DNA from: Lysobacterales bacterium | GTDB lineage: Bacteria; Pseudomonadota; Gammaproteobacteria; Xanthomonadales; Rhodanobacteraceae | DNA: 43,972 nt | Reading direction: 5' to 3' | Assembly (NCBI GenBank): GCA_014338185.1 | Contig: QUBV01000019.1 | Location: 1 to 43,972 of the forward strand | In this document: positions 9,335 through 16,998 of the stretch, in pieces | How positions within the stretch are numbered: position 1 is the first letter of the stretch | Layout of the letters: every line of letters begins with the position of its first letter | Notes under the pieces: model-generated | What the model was told of the DNA's origin: nothing | Databases searched by the model: none | The model's input: only the letters and a program-made list of their open reading frames with translations | Translations under genes and position numbers: made by a program

Positions 9335-10645
9335 TCACGGGAACGCAGTGCCGTCGAAAGCGTCGGCGAAGATGCGATCGACCACGCGTTCGACCGCGCC
9401 GATGTCGCAGCCCGCGCCTTGCGGACGGCTCACGCTGCGCTGGTCGATCGGTGGCGCACCCAAACAGGTGCCGCTGTCGATCGCGGCGCCGGACAGGCCC
9501 GGCAACCGCGTCGGAGTGAGGCCACCATGATGGCCCAGGGCGCCGAGCAGCGGGTCGGCATCGAGGTTGCCACCGCCGTCGGTGCCCAACGCCGCGTCCC
9601 AGTTGCCACTGCCACCCGAGCCCTGGACCAGGCTGTATTCGATGGAAGATGTGGCGCTGTTGGTGTTGCGGATCTGGTGGCCCGCCTGCGTCGCGCTGTT
9701 GCCCCACAGGATCACGTTGCGCAGCAGCGGCGCCGCCGTACCCTGATTGATGATCGCGCCCCCTTCGGCGGCACTGTTGCCGGCGAAGGTCACATTGACC
9801 AGAAACGGTTGGACGATGGCAGCGCCGCTTGACGCGAAATTGCGTATCGCGCCGCCGTTGCCGAGCGCGTGGTTGTCGCTGAAGGTGACATTGACCAGGA
9901 CGGGACTGCTGGTGCCTGCACCCACCACGTAGTTGGTCATTGCGCCAGCGTCGACGCTCACCGCGTTGCCGGTGAAGGTGACATGGGTGACGGTCGGGCT
10001 GCTGTTGCCCGAGTTGCCCACGTTGGACATGCCGGCACCGTACTTGCCCGCGTTGCCGCTGAACACGACGTGGCGCACGGTCGGGCTGCACACGCTGCCT
10101 GCACCCATGCCGTTGCAAAACAGCCCGCCACCGGAATTCTGCGGCCAATCACCATCGGCGTTGCCGGCCGTGATGGTGACGCCGTCGAGCGTGGTGTCGT
10201 CCAGCAGCGGTGTGCCTGTGGTTCCATCCATGACCACCACCTGGTAGCTGTTGTCGCCCTGGATGTCGGCGGCCGATTCGGCAATGGCGTTGCCATCGAC
10301 ATCGATGTCGTCCTCGCCGATGTCGCCCGACAGCACCGTGCGATGGAGGGCGGGCCTGCGCTCGTCCCGCTGCGTCTCGGTGCCGGCAAAGCCGCCATAG
10401 ACGGCGACACCGGGCAGTATCACGAAACTGGCCGCGCGGTCACTCGTCGCCGGGCGGTACACGCCGGCGGCGGCCCAGATTTCCGTGCACTGGGCATTGC
10501 CCAGTGCCGCCTGCAAGGTCGAGGTGTCGTCCCACGCGCCGACGCCAGCGCCCGTGGGCGTGACCCGGCAAACATCCGCATGCGCCAGTGCGGCACAGCC
10601 AAGCAGCGCCAAAACCGGCGCATATCCGCGTCTTCTCATCATCAT
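9335..10645 (-). CDS. Secreted right-handed beta-helix protein (choice-of-anchor Q type)
   Basis: The product has a signal peptide (basic MRRR start, hydrophobic VLALLGCAAL, cleavage near AHA-D). Residues about 150-330 consist of imperfect repeats around PTVxHVxFxGN and GGAIxN, the coil pattern of parallel beta-helix surface proteins. Near the C-terminus ADPLLGALGHHGGLTPTRL then AIDSGTC, DQR and GAGCDIGAVE match the choice-of-anchor Q pattern, followed by a terminal DRIFADAFDG. Three ATG codons in a row open the gene (10645, 10642, 10639); a GGGGGG run sits right before them, so the third may be the real start (434 rather than 436 residues). No substrate can be assigned; a surface or adhesive role is inference. 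It lies downstream of rimI on the same strand and converges with valS. Confidence 0.85.
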   Translation of the reverse strand: MMMRRRGYAPVLALLGCAALAHADVCRVTPTGAGVGAWDDTSTLQAALGNAQCTEIWAAAGVYRPATSDRAASFVILPGVAVYGGFAGTETQRDERRPALHRTVLSGDIGEDDIDVDGNAIAESAADIQGDNSYQVVVMDGTTGTPLLDDTTLDGVTITAGNADGDWPQNSGGGLFCNGMGAGSVCSPTVRHVVFSGNAGKYGAGMSNVGNSGNSSPTVTHVTFTGNAVSVDAGAMTNYVVGAGTSSPVLVNVTFSDNHALGNGGAIRNFASSGAAIVQPFLVNVTFAGNSAAEGGAIINQGTAAPLLRNVILWGNSATQAGHQIRNTNSATSSIEYSLVQGSGGSGNWDAALGTDGGGNLDADPLLGALGHHGGLTPTRLPGLSGAAIDSGTCLGAPPIDQRSVSRPQGAGCDIGAVERVVDRIFADAFDGTAFP

Positions 10646-10703
10646 CCCCCCAGCGCCCGGCCTTGCCCGGCTACCTTACAACGCCGCGGCGGCCGACGTC
10701 AGC

Positions 10704-11192
10704 TCATGGCTCATGCAGCAGTTCCATGGCCATCACGATCGCGTCCTCGCGTCCGCGCCGCGCCGGGTAGTAGTTGGGGCGGCGCCCGAACTCGTTGAAG
10801 CCGATCGACTGGTACAGGCCGATCGCGCGCGTGTTGGAAGGACGCACTTCGAGATAGATGCGCTCGACCCGCTGCCAGCGCGCCAGGTCGATCAGGCGGC
10901 GCACGATGCGCCGGCCATGGCCCTTGCCGTGCAGCAGCGGCGCCACGCACACATTGAGCACGTGAGCCTCACCCGCGGCCGCCGACAACACGCCGTAGCC
11001 GATCACCACCTGGCCATCGCCGAGCACGATGCAGTCGTAGCCCGCGCGCAGGCAGTCGGCGAAGATCGTGCGCGTCCAGGGAAATTCGTAGGCCGAAACC
11101 TCCAGCGCCGCGACCGCGTCGAGGTCCTCCGCGCGCATGCGGCGAAACTCGGTCGGCTGGGGTTTGAGGATTGCAACCACTGCGCGTGCCAC
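10704..11192 (-). CDS. rimI: Ribosomal protein bS18 alanine N-acetyltransferase
   Basis: RimI is a GNAT-fold enzyme that acetylates the N-terminal alanine of ribosomal protein S18. Family features run through the sequence: EFPWTRTIF near the N-terminus, HVLNVCVAPLLHGKGHGRRIVRRL (acetyl-CoA loop of the R/Q-x-x-G-x-G/A type), YLEVRPSNTRAIGLYQSIGF and NYYPARRGREDAIVMAMEL. The C-terminal half closely follows E. coli RimI. The start is uncertain: no ATG fits, so a GTG at 11192 (162 residues) or 11180 (158 residues) is most plausible. A GTG-opened frame to 11345 adds an Arg/Ala-rich extension without family support. It follows holD, the same pair as in E. coli. Confidence 0.9.
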   Translation of the reverse strand: MARAVVAILKPQPTEFRRMRAEDLDAVAALEVSAYEFPWTRTIFADCLRAGYDCIVLGDGQVVIGYGVLSAAAGEAHVLNVCVAPLLHGKGHGRRIVRRLIDLARWQRVERIYLEVRPSNTRAIGLYQSIGFNEFGRRPNYYPARRGREDAIVMAMELLHEP

Positions 11193-11337
11193 CCGCCCGA
11201 AGCTGCCGCGACCGCGCGGCCGTGGCGCGATCTTGCCACGAAACCACATGCCGGCCGCAGCCGCCGCAGCCGCCTGCCGGCGCGATCGCGCCATCCGTCG
11301 GCCTGATCCCGGGCGTGCGGCGCCGCGCACGCGCGCC

Positions 11338-11769
11338 TCATGCACCAGGCATCAAGTGCGCGGCCCGCAGCTGCCGCAACAAGCGCTTGAGTTCGCCCCA
11401 CAGTGCACGCTTGGCCAGCGCATCGCCGGCCAGATGCTGCAGCGCGCCGGTGGCGACCCAGCCGATCGCCGCCTGCTGCGCCGCGTCGAGCCGCGCACCG
11501 ACCGCGCGCGCCTGCTCGGGCCCGCACACCACCAGCGCGCTGGCGCCGGCCAACTCGGCATCCTGCGCACGCGCGATGCCGGCCGCCACGCCCGCAAAGG
11601 CCAGCGTGCGCGCAAGCGCCCTCGGCAACTCGTGTTCGCACGAGTCGGCCAGCACATAAACGGCCGCGACGGCGGTGGCGCTCGCGCCGGCTGCGGGTGT
11701 CGATGCGCGCGGCAGGTACACATCGATGCCCATCTCGGCCAGCCGTCGCCGGCTGGCTTCATCCAGCAT
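11338..11769 (-). CDS. holD: Probable DNA polymerase III psi subunit (HolD-like)
   Basis: Psi bridges chi (HolC) to the tau/gamma clamp loader. The 143-residue product starts MLDEASRRRLAEMGIDVYLPR, aligning with the RRDWQLQQLGITQW opening of E. coli psi, and ends with a KRALWGELKRLLRQL helix resembling RAALWQQICTYE near the psi C-terminus. The middle is divergent and Ala-rich, as is common for this family. Immediate proximity to rimI, as in E. coli, supports the call. The ATG at 11769 overlaps the preceding lipoprotein gene by 11 bases; a second in-frame ATG at 11781 is possible. Similarity is by eye only. Confidence 0.7.
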   Translation of the reverse strand: MLDEASRRRLAEMGIDVYLPRASTPAAGASATAVAAVYVLADSCEHELPRALARTLAFAGVAAGIARAQDAELAGASALVVCGPEQARAVGARLDAAQQAAIGWVATGALQHLAGDALAKRALWGELKRLLRQLRAAHLMPGA

Positions 11770-12367
11770 CGCCGGCTCCATGACGCGCGCGCAGATCGGC
11801 CTGGAACCGCGCGAAGATGCGATCGATGGCAATGCCATAGGCATCGACCACGGCGCGGATGCTGCTGCCCGCGGCTTCCTCGTCGCGGTAGACCTCGTCC
11901 ACCAGCACCTTGCCATCCGGCGCGAGCGCGCGCAGCTTGAGCACCACCACCGCCTGCCACGCGCCATCGGTGCCGGGCACGCGGTCCATGCGCAGCAGGC
12001 TGCCACGGATGCGGATCGCCTCGCGGCTGCTCGGCAGTTCGTCGCTGACCGTGCGTGCCAGTCCCGCCTCGCGCAGCATGTGGGCCAGGCGCCGCTGCAG
12101 CATGCGCATCGGTGGGTCGGCCCACATCTGGTAGTGGTACTGGCGCAGTTCGCGCGCGTGCGGATCGAGCGCGTACACCAGCGCCTGGTCCGCATACAGC
12201 CCGTCGGCGGCGAAGGTCTCGACCACCACGGGCTCGTGCCACGGCGAGGCTTGCACCGGCAGCGGCTGCGGCGGTGGCAGCCGATGCCAGGTGAAGTCGG
12301 GTACGGTCGGTGCGGAACAACCCGCCAGTGCGAGCAGGGCGAGCCAGCCGGCCAGGCGCGCGTTCAT
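11759..12367 (-). CDS. ABC-type transport auxiliary lipoprotein (PqiC-like), MCE system
   Basis: A 202-residue lipoprotein: the signal sequence ends in the lipobox LAGC, with Cys17 the lipidation site, followed by SAPTVPDF. The rest (VVVETFAADGLYADQALVY, MLQRRLAHMLREAGL, AIRIRGSLLRMDRV, VVVLKLRAL, DGKVLVDEVYRDEEAAGSS) follows the PqiC/ABC_trans_aux family, outer-membrane lipoproteins that accompany MCE lipid transporters. Its ATG overlaps the stop of the MCE gene (ATGA), so it is part of that operon and probably the outer-membrane end of the same transport path. No MlaC-type periplasmic carrier gene is present in the operon. Confidence 0.85.
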   Translation of the reverse strand: MNARLAGWLALLALAGCSAPTVPDFTWHRLPPPQPLPVQASPWHEPVVVETFAADGLYADQALVYALDPHARELRQYHYQMWADPPMRMLQRRLAHMLREAGLARTVSDELPSSREAIRIRGSLLRMDRVPGTDGAWQAVVVLKLRALAPDGKVLVDEVYRDEEAAGSSIRAVVDAYGIAIDRIFARFQADLRARHGAGDAG

Positions 12368-13290
12368 TGTGCTTCGCCTTCGCCGGGGTCGGCCTTGGGC
12401 GCAAGGATCAGGCGATTGGGATGCATGCGGATCTCACGGCTGAACTGGTCCATGTTGCGGCTGGCCGAATCCAGGTGATGGCTGATCACGTCCATGCGGC
12501 TGGACAGCGCCTGCAGCATCGCCTTGAGGTCCTCGACCGAGTCGCGGATGTCGGTGCGATTGTCGCGCGCGATGCCCGCGATGTCGCCCAGCGCCTGGTC
12601 GAGCGTGGCGCGCGTGTGGCGCAGTTCGCTGGTGAGGTCGCGTGCCTGCGCGAGGATGCCCGCCACCGCCTTGCGGTTGTCAGGCTTGAGCACGTCGGCC
12701 AGTGCGGCCGAGGTGTCGTTGAGGCGCTGCAGCAGCTGCTGCGCCTGGTCGAGGATCGCGGGTGCATGCGAATCGAGCGTGCCGCCGATCGAGTCCACAT
12801 GCTGCGACAGCGACTTGAGCAGGGGCTGGATCTGGCTGCGGGTGAGCGCATTGATCTCCACCGCCAGGTCGTTCATCGCCACGAACATGTTGCCGCCTTC
12901 CTCACCCTGCAGTTCGCCGCCGGGCTTGAGCGCGCTGCCGCTGGCGCCTTCGAGGATGCCGACCGAGACATCGGCCAGCAGGCCGCTGGACTGCAGCCGC
13001 GCGACGCTGTCGCTCGGGATCGGCCAGTCGCGGCGAATCTGCAGCGCGACCCGGTAGCGCGTGCCCTGCGCGCCGCGTTCGGGCGTGACCGCGCCGACCT
13101 GGCCGACGCGGTAGCCCTCGTAGAACACCGGGGCGCCGTAGCGCAGGCCGGTCACGTTGCGGTAGCGCACCACGTACTCGCTGCTCGCGACCGTGCGGCC
13201 GGTGATGAGCGCGAGCGCGACCAGCAGCAGCACGGCCGCCACCAGCACCACCGCGCCGACCAGGGTGTAGTTGATGGTGTCGCGTTTCAC
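12364..13290 (-). CDS. MCE (MlaD-family) substrate-binding protein
   Basis: This 308-residue protein is anchored by one N-terminal transmembrane helix (about residues 8-30) and has an MCE domain (about 38-115: YVVRYRNVTGLRYGAPVFYEGYRVGQV, then LLADVSVGILEG). It then continues with a long, mostly helical region to the C-terminus, including LLKSLSQHVDSIGG and HTRATLDQALGDIAGIA, predicted coiled coil. MCE proteins form hexameric rings that pass phospholipids between the membranes. It is longer than MlaD of E. coli (about 183), closer to needle-forming MCE proteins. Start is GTG at 13290 with a clear GGGAGG ribosome-binding site. It follows MlaF by 52 bases and overlaps the lipoprotein gene. Confidence 0.92.
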   Translation of the reverse strand: MKRDTINYTLVGAVVLVAAVLLLVALALITGRTVASSEYVVRYRNVTGLRYGAPVFYEGYRVGQVGAVTPERGAQGTRYRVALQIRRDWPIPSDSVARLQSSGLLADVSVGILEGASGSALKPGGELQGEEGGNMFVAMNDLAVEINALTRSQIQPLLKSLSQHVDSIGGTLDSHAPAILDQAQQLLQRLNDTSAALADVLKPDNRKAVAGILAQARDLTSELRHTRATLDQALGDIAGIARDNRTDIRDSVEDLKAMLQALSSRMDVISHHLDSASRNMDQFSREIRMHPNRLILAPKADPGEGEAQ

Positions 13291-13342
13291 GCTGCCTCCC
13301 CTGTGCCGGCCCGCCAGGCCCGGCCACACACTCTAGCAAGAC

Positions 13343-14143
13343 TCATGCGCGTTCCTCGGTGAGGCGCCGCAGGTAGGCCTCGGCATCGACCGGCACCTCG
13401 CGCGGACGGCGGTTGAGCAGGTCCTGGATGCGCTCGTTGTCGGCCGCGCGCACCGCCGCCACGCTGTCGGTGAGCAGCACGCGACCCTGGTCGAGCACGG
13501 TGATGGTGTCGGCGATCTTGAACGCGCTTTCGAGTTCGTGGGTGACCACCACGATGGTCATGCGCAGCGCGTCGCGCAGGCGCAGGATGAGTTCGTCCAG
13601 TTCGGCCGACACCACCGGATCGAGGCCGGCCGAAGGCTCGTCGAAGAACAGCAGGCGCGGGTCCATCACCAGCGCGCGCGCGAGCGCCGCACGCTTGACC
13701 ATGCCGCCCGAGAGCTGGCTCGGCATGAGGTCCTGGAAGCCGCCGAGGTTGACCACCTCGAGCTTGAGCCGGCTCATGATGCGGATCGTCGCCTCGTCCA
13801 GGTCGGTGTGCTCGCGCAGCGGCAGAGCGACATTGTCGCCGACGCTGAGCGAGGTCAGCAGCGCGCCGCCCTGGAACGACACGCCGATGCGCCGGCGCAC
13901 GCCGAGCAGTTCGCGTTCGCTGGCGCGCCCCAGGTCCACCCCGAACAGGCGCACGCTGCCCGCGGCCGGGCGCTGCAGCCCGAGCAGGTGGCGCAGCAGG
14001 GTCGACTTGCCCGAGCCCGAGCCGCCCATGATCACGCGGATCTCGCCCGGGCGCACCGTGAAATCGACGCCGAACAGCACCTGCCGACGGCCATACCAGG
14101 CGTCCAGACGCGTGACTTCGATCAGTGGCGCGGGCGCGTCCAT
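13343..14143 (-). CDS. mlaF: MlaF-type ABC transporter ATPase
   Basis: This is the ATPase of an MCE phospholipid transporter. The 266-residue product carries Walker A GGSGSGKST (residues 40-48), the ABC signature LSGGM (144-148), Walker B LLFFDEP (164-170), the SAGLDPV D-loop and the switch His in VVVTHE. Residues at the C-terminal end (LLNRRPREVPVDAEAYLRRL) form the short extension seen in MlaF, which contacts MlaB/partner subunits. The ATG lies one base after the MlaE stop. A STAS protein upstream would occupy the MlaB role on this ATPase. Confidence 0.94.
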   Translation of the reverse strand: MDAPAPLIEVTRLDAWYGRRQVLFGVDFTVRPGEIRVIMGGSGSGKSTLLRHLLGLQRPAAGSVRLFGVDLGRASERELLGVRRRIGVSFQGGALLTSLSVGDNVALPLREHTDLDEATIRIMSRLKLEVVNLGGFQDLMPSQLSGGMVKRAALARALVMDPRLLFFDEPSAGLDPVVSAELDELILRLRDALRMTIVVVTHELESAFKIADTITVLDQGRVLLTDSVAAVRAADNERIQDLLNRRPREVPVDAEAYLRRLTEERA

Positions 14144-14144
14144 G

Positions 14145-14942
14145 TCAGCGGTTGATGAACCAGGAAAACACCATGTCGACCACGATGATCCAGCAGATCG
14201 ACAGCACCACCGCGCGCGTGGTGGCGCGGCCCACGCCCTCGGCGCCGCCGCTCACCGAGAAGCCCGTGCTCACCCCGATCAGCGTGATCAGCACCGCGAA
14301 CACCACGCTCTTGGACAGGCCCTGCCACACGTCCCCGGGCGACAGCAGCGACAAGGTCTGCAGCAGGTAGGCGCTGGGCGTCACGTTGAGCGCGGGCGCG
14401 CTGTACAGCGCCGCGCCGACGATGGCGACCGCGTTGGCGAAGATCGTGAGCACCGGCAGCATCACCAGCATCGCCACCAGCGCGGGCGCGACGAGGTAGC
14501 GCACCGGCTCGATGCCGATCACCGCCAGCGCGTCCACCTCCTGCGACACGCTCATCGAACCGATGCGCGCGGCCAGCGCCGAACCCGAGCGCCCGGCGAC
14601 GAGGATCGCGGTGATGAGCGCGCCGAACTCGCGCGTGACCGACTTGGCCACCGCCACCACCACCTGCGACTGCGCGCCGAACTCGGCCAGCGAGGCGATG
14701 AACTGGATGCCGAGCATGAGCCCGACCGTGAAGCCGAGCAGCGCCACGATCGGCAGAGCGTCGACGCCGATCTCGCGCATCTGCTGCGCGATCGCGGCCA
14801 GCCGCACGCGCTGGCCGACACGGCGCCCGGCCACGAGGTAGTACAGCGACTCCAGCAGCAGCATCGCGGCGTAGCCCACGCCCGCCACCGCGCCGAGCGT
14901 GGTACGGCCGAGTGCATGCAGCGGCCGCGCGAGCGCGTTCAC
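14145..14942 (-). CDS. mlaE: MlaE-type ABC transporter permease
   Basis: This permease of an MCE lipid ABC transporter has 265 residues with about five to six membrane segments and the MlaE-family core: EFGALITAILVAGRSGSALAARIGSMSVSQEVDALAVIGI, followed by LVAPALVAMLVMLPVLT and C-terminal FSVSGGAEGVGRATTRAVV. Start is a GTG at 14942 overlapping the TGA of the STAS gene (GTGA). The N-terminal amphipathic stretch (LARPLHALGRTTLGAV) corresponds to the interfacial helix of MlaE. A one-base gap to mlaF indicates strict co-translation. Confidence 0.93.
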   Translation of the reverse strand: MNALARPLHALGRTTLGAVAGVGYAAMLLLESLYYLVAGRRVGQRVRLAAIAQQMREIGVDALPIVALLGFTVGLMLGIQFIASLAEFGAQSQVVVAVAKSVTREFGALITAILVAGRSGSALAARIGSMSVSQEVDALAVIGIEPVRYLVAPALVAMLVMLPVLTIFANAVAIVGAALYSAPALNVTPSAYLLQTLSLLSPGDVWQGLSKSVVFAVLITLIGVSTGFSVSGGAEGVGRATTRAVVLSICWIIVVDMVFSWFINR

Positions 14943-15283
14943 GTGGCGGCCCCGACCGCGGCGGCGCTGTCGACGATCGTGAACACGCGGTCCAGCCGCG
15001 CCAGCTCCAGCACCGCGCGCACCGCATCGCTCGGCGCCACCAGCGCGAAGCGCTGCCCGCGCGCGCGGCCCAGCTGCAGGCCCTCGACCAGCGCGGCGAT
15101 GCCCGAGGAGTCGATGTAGCCGACCCCGGCCAGGTCCACGCCCACCGGGACGCCGTCGGCAAACGCATCGAGCACCGCGCGGCGCACCTGTTGCGACCAC
15201 GACAGGTCGACTTCGCCCTGCAGGCACACGATGGTGGCGCCGTCCACGCGCTGCCGGGTCACCGCGTTGGCGTTCGCGCTCAT
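14939..15283 (-). CDS. STAS-domain protein (MlaB slot; anti-sigma-antagonist type)
   Basis: A 114-residue single STAS domain: IVCLQGEVDLSWSQQVRRAVL, VGVDLAGVGYIDSSGIAALVEGLQ, FALVAPSDAVRAVLELARLDRVF. Its position directly upstream of mlaE/mlaF is where MlaB sits in the Mla operon; MlaB binds MlaF and is needed for activity. The DSSG motif (residues 58-61) is the phosphorylation motif of SpoIIAA/RsbV-type antagonists. As I recall it, E. coli MlaB has VDTGG there. The gene overlaps the upstream GAF-SpoIIE-HATPase gene at its start (ATGA) and mlaE at its end (GTGA). Control of the transporter by phosphorylation is inferred. Confidence 0.9.
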   Translation of the reverse strand: MSANANAVTRQRVDGATIVCLQGEVDLSWSQQVRRAVLDAFADGVPVGVDLAGVGYIDSSGIAALVEGLQLGRARGQRFALVAPSDAVRAVLELARLDRVFTIVDSAAAVGAAT

Positions 15284-16998
15284 GATTCCTCCGCCTCCTC
15301 GCTGGCCCAGGCCTCGATGTGCTTGCGCAGCACCAGGCGGTTGCCGCGACCGGTCTCGGCCGGCTCGATATGCCAATCGTCCATGATCCGGTCGATCAGC
15401 GCGATTCCGAGCCCGCCGCAGCGGCACTCGCCCAGCGTACCGGGCTTGAACGTGGCCGGATCGATCGCGGGCGCCTCGTCGATGATCTCCAGCGTGAGCA
15501 TGGCCGCGCAGCGCGTGGCGCGCACTTCGAGCGGCCCCTCGCAGGCGGGACCGTAGCCGTGGCGGATCACGTTGGTGCAGGCCTCGTCGACCGCGAGCAC
15601 CAGTTCGTCGCGCAGGCGCGGCTCCAGTGCCTCGCGGTCGAACGCCGCGCGCAGCTGCGTGCGCAGGCCGCGCATCGCATCGGCACGCGCGGGCATCCGG
15701 TCACTGAACAGCAGTTGCGGCCGCTCGACCTGCGCCGCCTCGATGAGCAGGAAGGTGGTGTCGTCGACCAGGTGCAGCCGGCGCAGTTCGCCGAGCAGGC
15801 TGCGCAGGCGCGCCTTGGGCGTGGCCTGCGCGTGGCGCTGGATCAGCGCGAGCAGCCCGGCCATGCCGATCGGCTTGCCGTCGCTGCCGCGCACGTCGGT
15901 GGCGCCGTCGGAGAATGCGTACAGCGTGCCGCCGTCGAGCGCGAGCGCATGCTCGGTGAACTGCGCCTCGCGCACGATGCCCAGCGGCGGGCCGTCGGCC
16001 AGGTACTGGCGGTACTGGCCGCCGCTGTGCACGAGCACGGGCGGGAAGCCCGCGCTGGCGAAGCGCACGTGGCGCGCGGCGCGGTCGCAGTAGCCGACCA
16101 CCGCGCACACGAATCGCCCCTCGCGCGCCGAGTCGCACAGCTCCTCGTTGGCACGTGCCAGCCACGCCGCCGGGGCGAGGCGTTCCTTGCCGATCCAGCG
16201 CAACAGGCTTGCCGCGCGCATCATGAGCAGCGCCGCATCCAGGCCCTTGCCGGAAATGTCGCCGATCAGGAAGCCGATCGAACCGTCGGTCAATTCGAAA
16301 TAGTCGTAGAAGTCGCCCGACATCTCGTGCGCGGGGCGGTTCACGCCCAGTACCGGGAAGCCGTCGCGGCGACGGCGTGGCAGCAGCGACTTCTGCAGGT
16401 GTCGCGCGAGGTCCAGTTCGCGCTTGAGTCGCTGCTGTTCGAGCAGTTCGCCGGCCATGCGCGCGTTGTTGATCGCCAAGGCGGCCGGCGCGGCCACCAG
16501 CTCCAGCAGTTCGGCATCGGCCGCGGTGAAGGGCGCGCCGTCGCGGCGGTTGACGATCTCGATCACGCCGATCGGTCCGGCCGCGGTGCGCAGCGGCGCG
16601 CACACGAGGCTGCGCGTGACGAAGCCGCTGGCTTCATCCGAGCCACGCCACACGCGCGCATCGCTGCCGGCGTCGGCCACGATCTGCGTCGCGTCCTGCG
16701 CCAGCGCCTGGCCGACGATGCCCTGCCCCACCGCCAGACGCATACCGGTGACGTCGATCGGCCCCGCGCTGACCTGGCATTCGAGCACCTGGCTGGCGGG
16801 ATCGAGCAGGAACAGCGCGATGCCTTCGACTTCGAGGAAGTCGCGCACGCGGGTGATCGCCTGGGTCAGGGTCTGCCGGAGGTCGAGCGAAACGGCCAGC
16901 GAGCGCGACAGGTCGGCCAGGAACACCAGCGCGCCGGTATCGCGCCGCCGCGGCTCAACCACAGCCGTGGCGATGCGCTCCGGCTGCGGCGAGTTCAT
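15280..16998 (-). CDS. GAF-SpoIIE phosphatase-HATPase fusion regulator (RsbU/RsbW-like)
   Basis: This 572-residue soluble protein has three parts. Residues about 35-180 form a GAF sensor domain. Residues 215-420 form a PP2C-type SpoIIE phosphatase with the metal-site motifs SGDFYD (227-232), GDISGKG (246-252), SDGATD (363-368) and DDTTFLLI. Residues 445-560 form an RsbW-like HATPase_c domain with an N-box DEACTN (471-476) and a GGLG loop (528-531). A helical linker ELLEQQRLKRELDLARHLQKSLLP joins GAF to phosphatase, the usual layout for this class. Such proteins de- and re-phosphorylate STAS antagonists in partner switches. It overlaps pssA upstream and the STAS gene downstream, both by ATGA. 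No sigma factor is adjacent. Confidence 0.93.
   Translation of the reverse strand: MNSPQPERIATAVVEPRRRDTGALVFLADLSRSLAVSLDLRQTLTQAITRVRDFLEVEGIALFLLDPASQVLECQVSAGPIDVTGMRLAVGQGIVGQALAQDATQIVADAGSDARVWRGSDEASGFVTRSLVCAPLRTAAGPIGVIEIVNRRDGAPFTAADAELLELVAAPAALAINNARMAGELLEQQRLKRELDLARHLQKSLLPRRRRDGFPVLGVNRPAHEMSGDFYDYFELTDGSIGFLIGDISGKGLDAALLMMRAASLLRWIGKERLAPAAWLARANEELCDSAREGRFVCAVVGYCDRAARHVRFASAGFPPVLVHSGGQYRQYLADGPPLGIVREAQFTEHALALDGGTLYAFSDGATDVRGSDGKPIGMAGLLALIQRHAQATPKARLRSLLGELRRLHLVDDTTFLLIEAAQVERPQLLFSDRMPARADAMRGLRTQLRAAFDREALEPRLRDELVLAVDEACTNVIRHGYGPACEGPLEVRATRCAAMLTLEIIDEAPAIDPATFKPGTLGECRCGGLGIALIDRIMDDWHIEPAETGRGNRLVLRKHIEAWASEEAEES

Noticed and set aside
10485-11306. Plus-strand frame opposite rimI
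   Set aside because: Antisense to a clear GNAT acetyltransferase; no motif.
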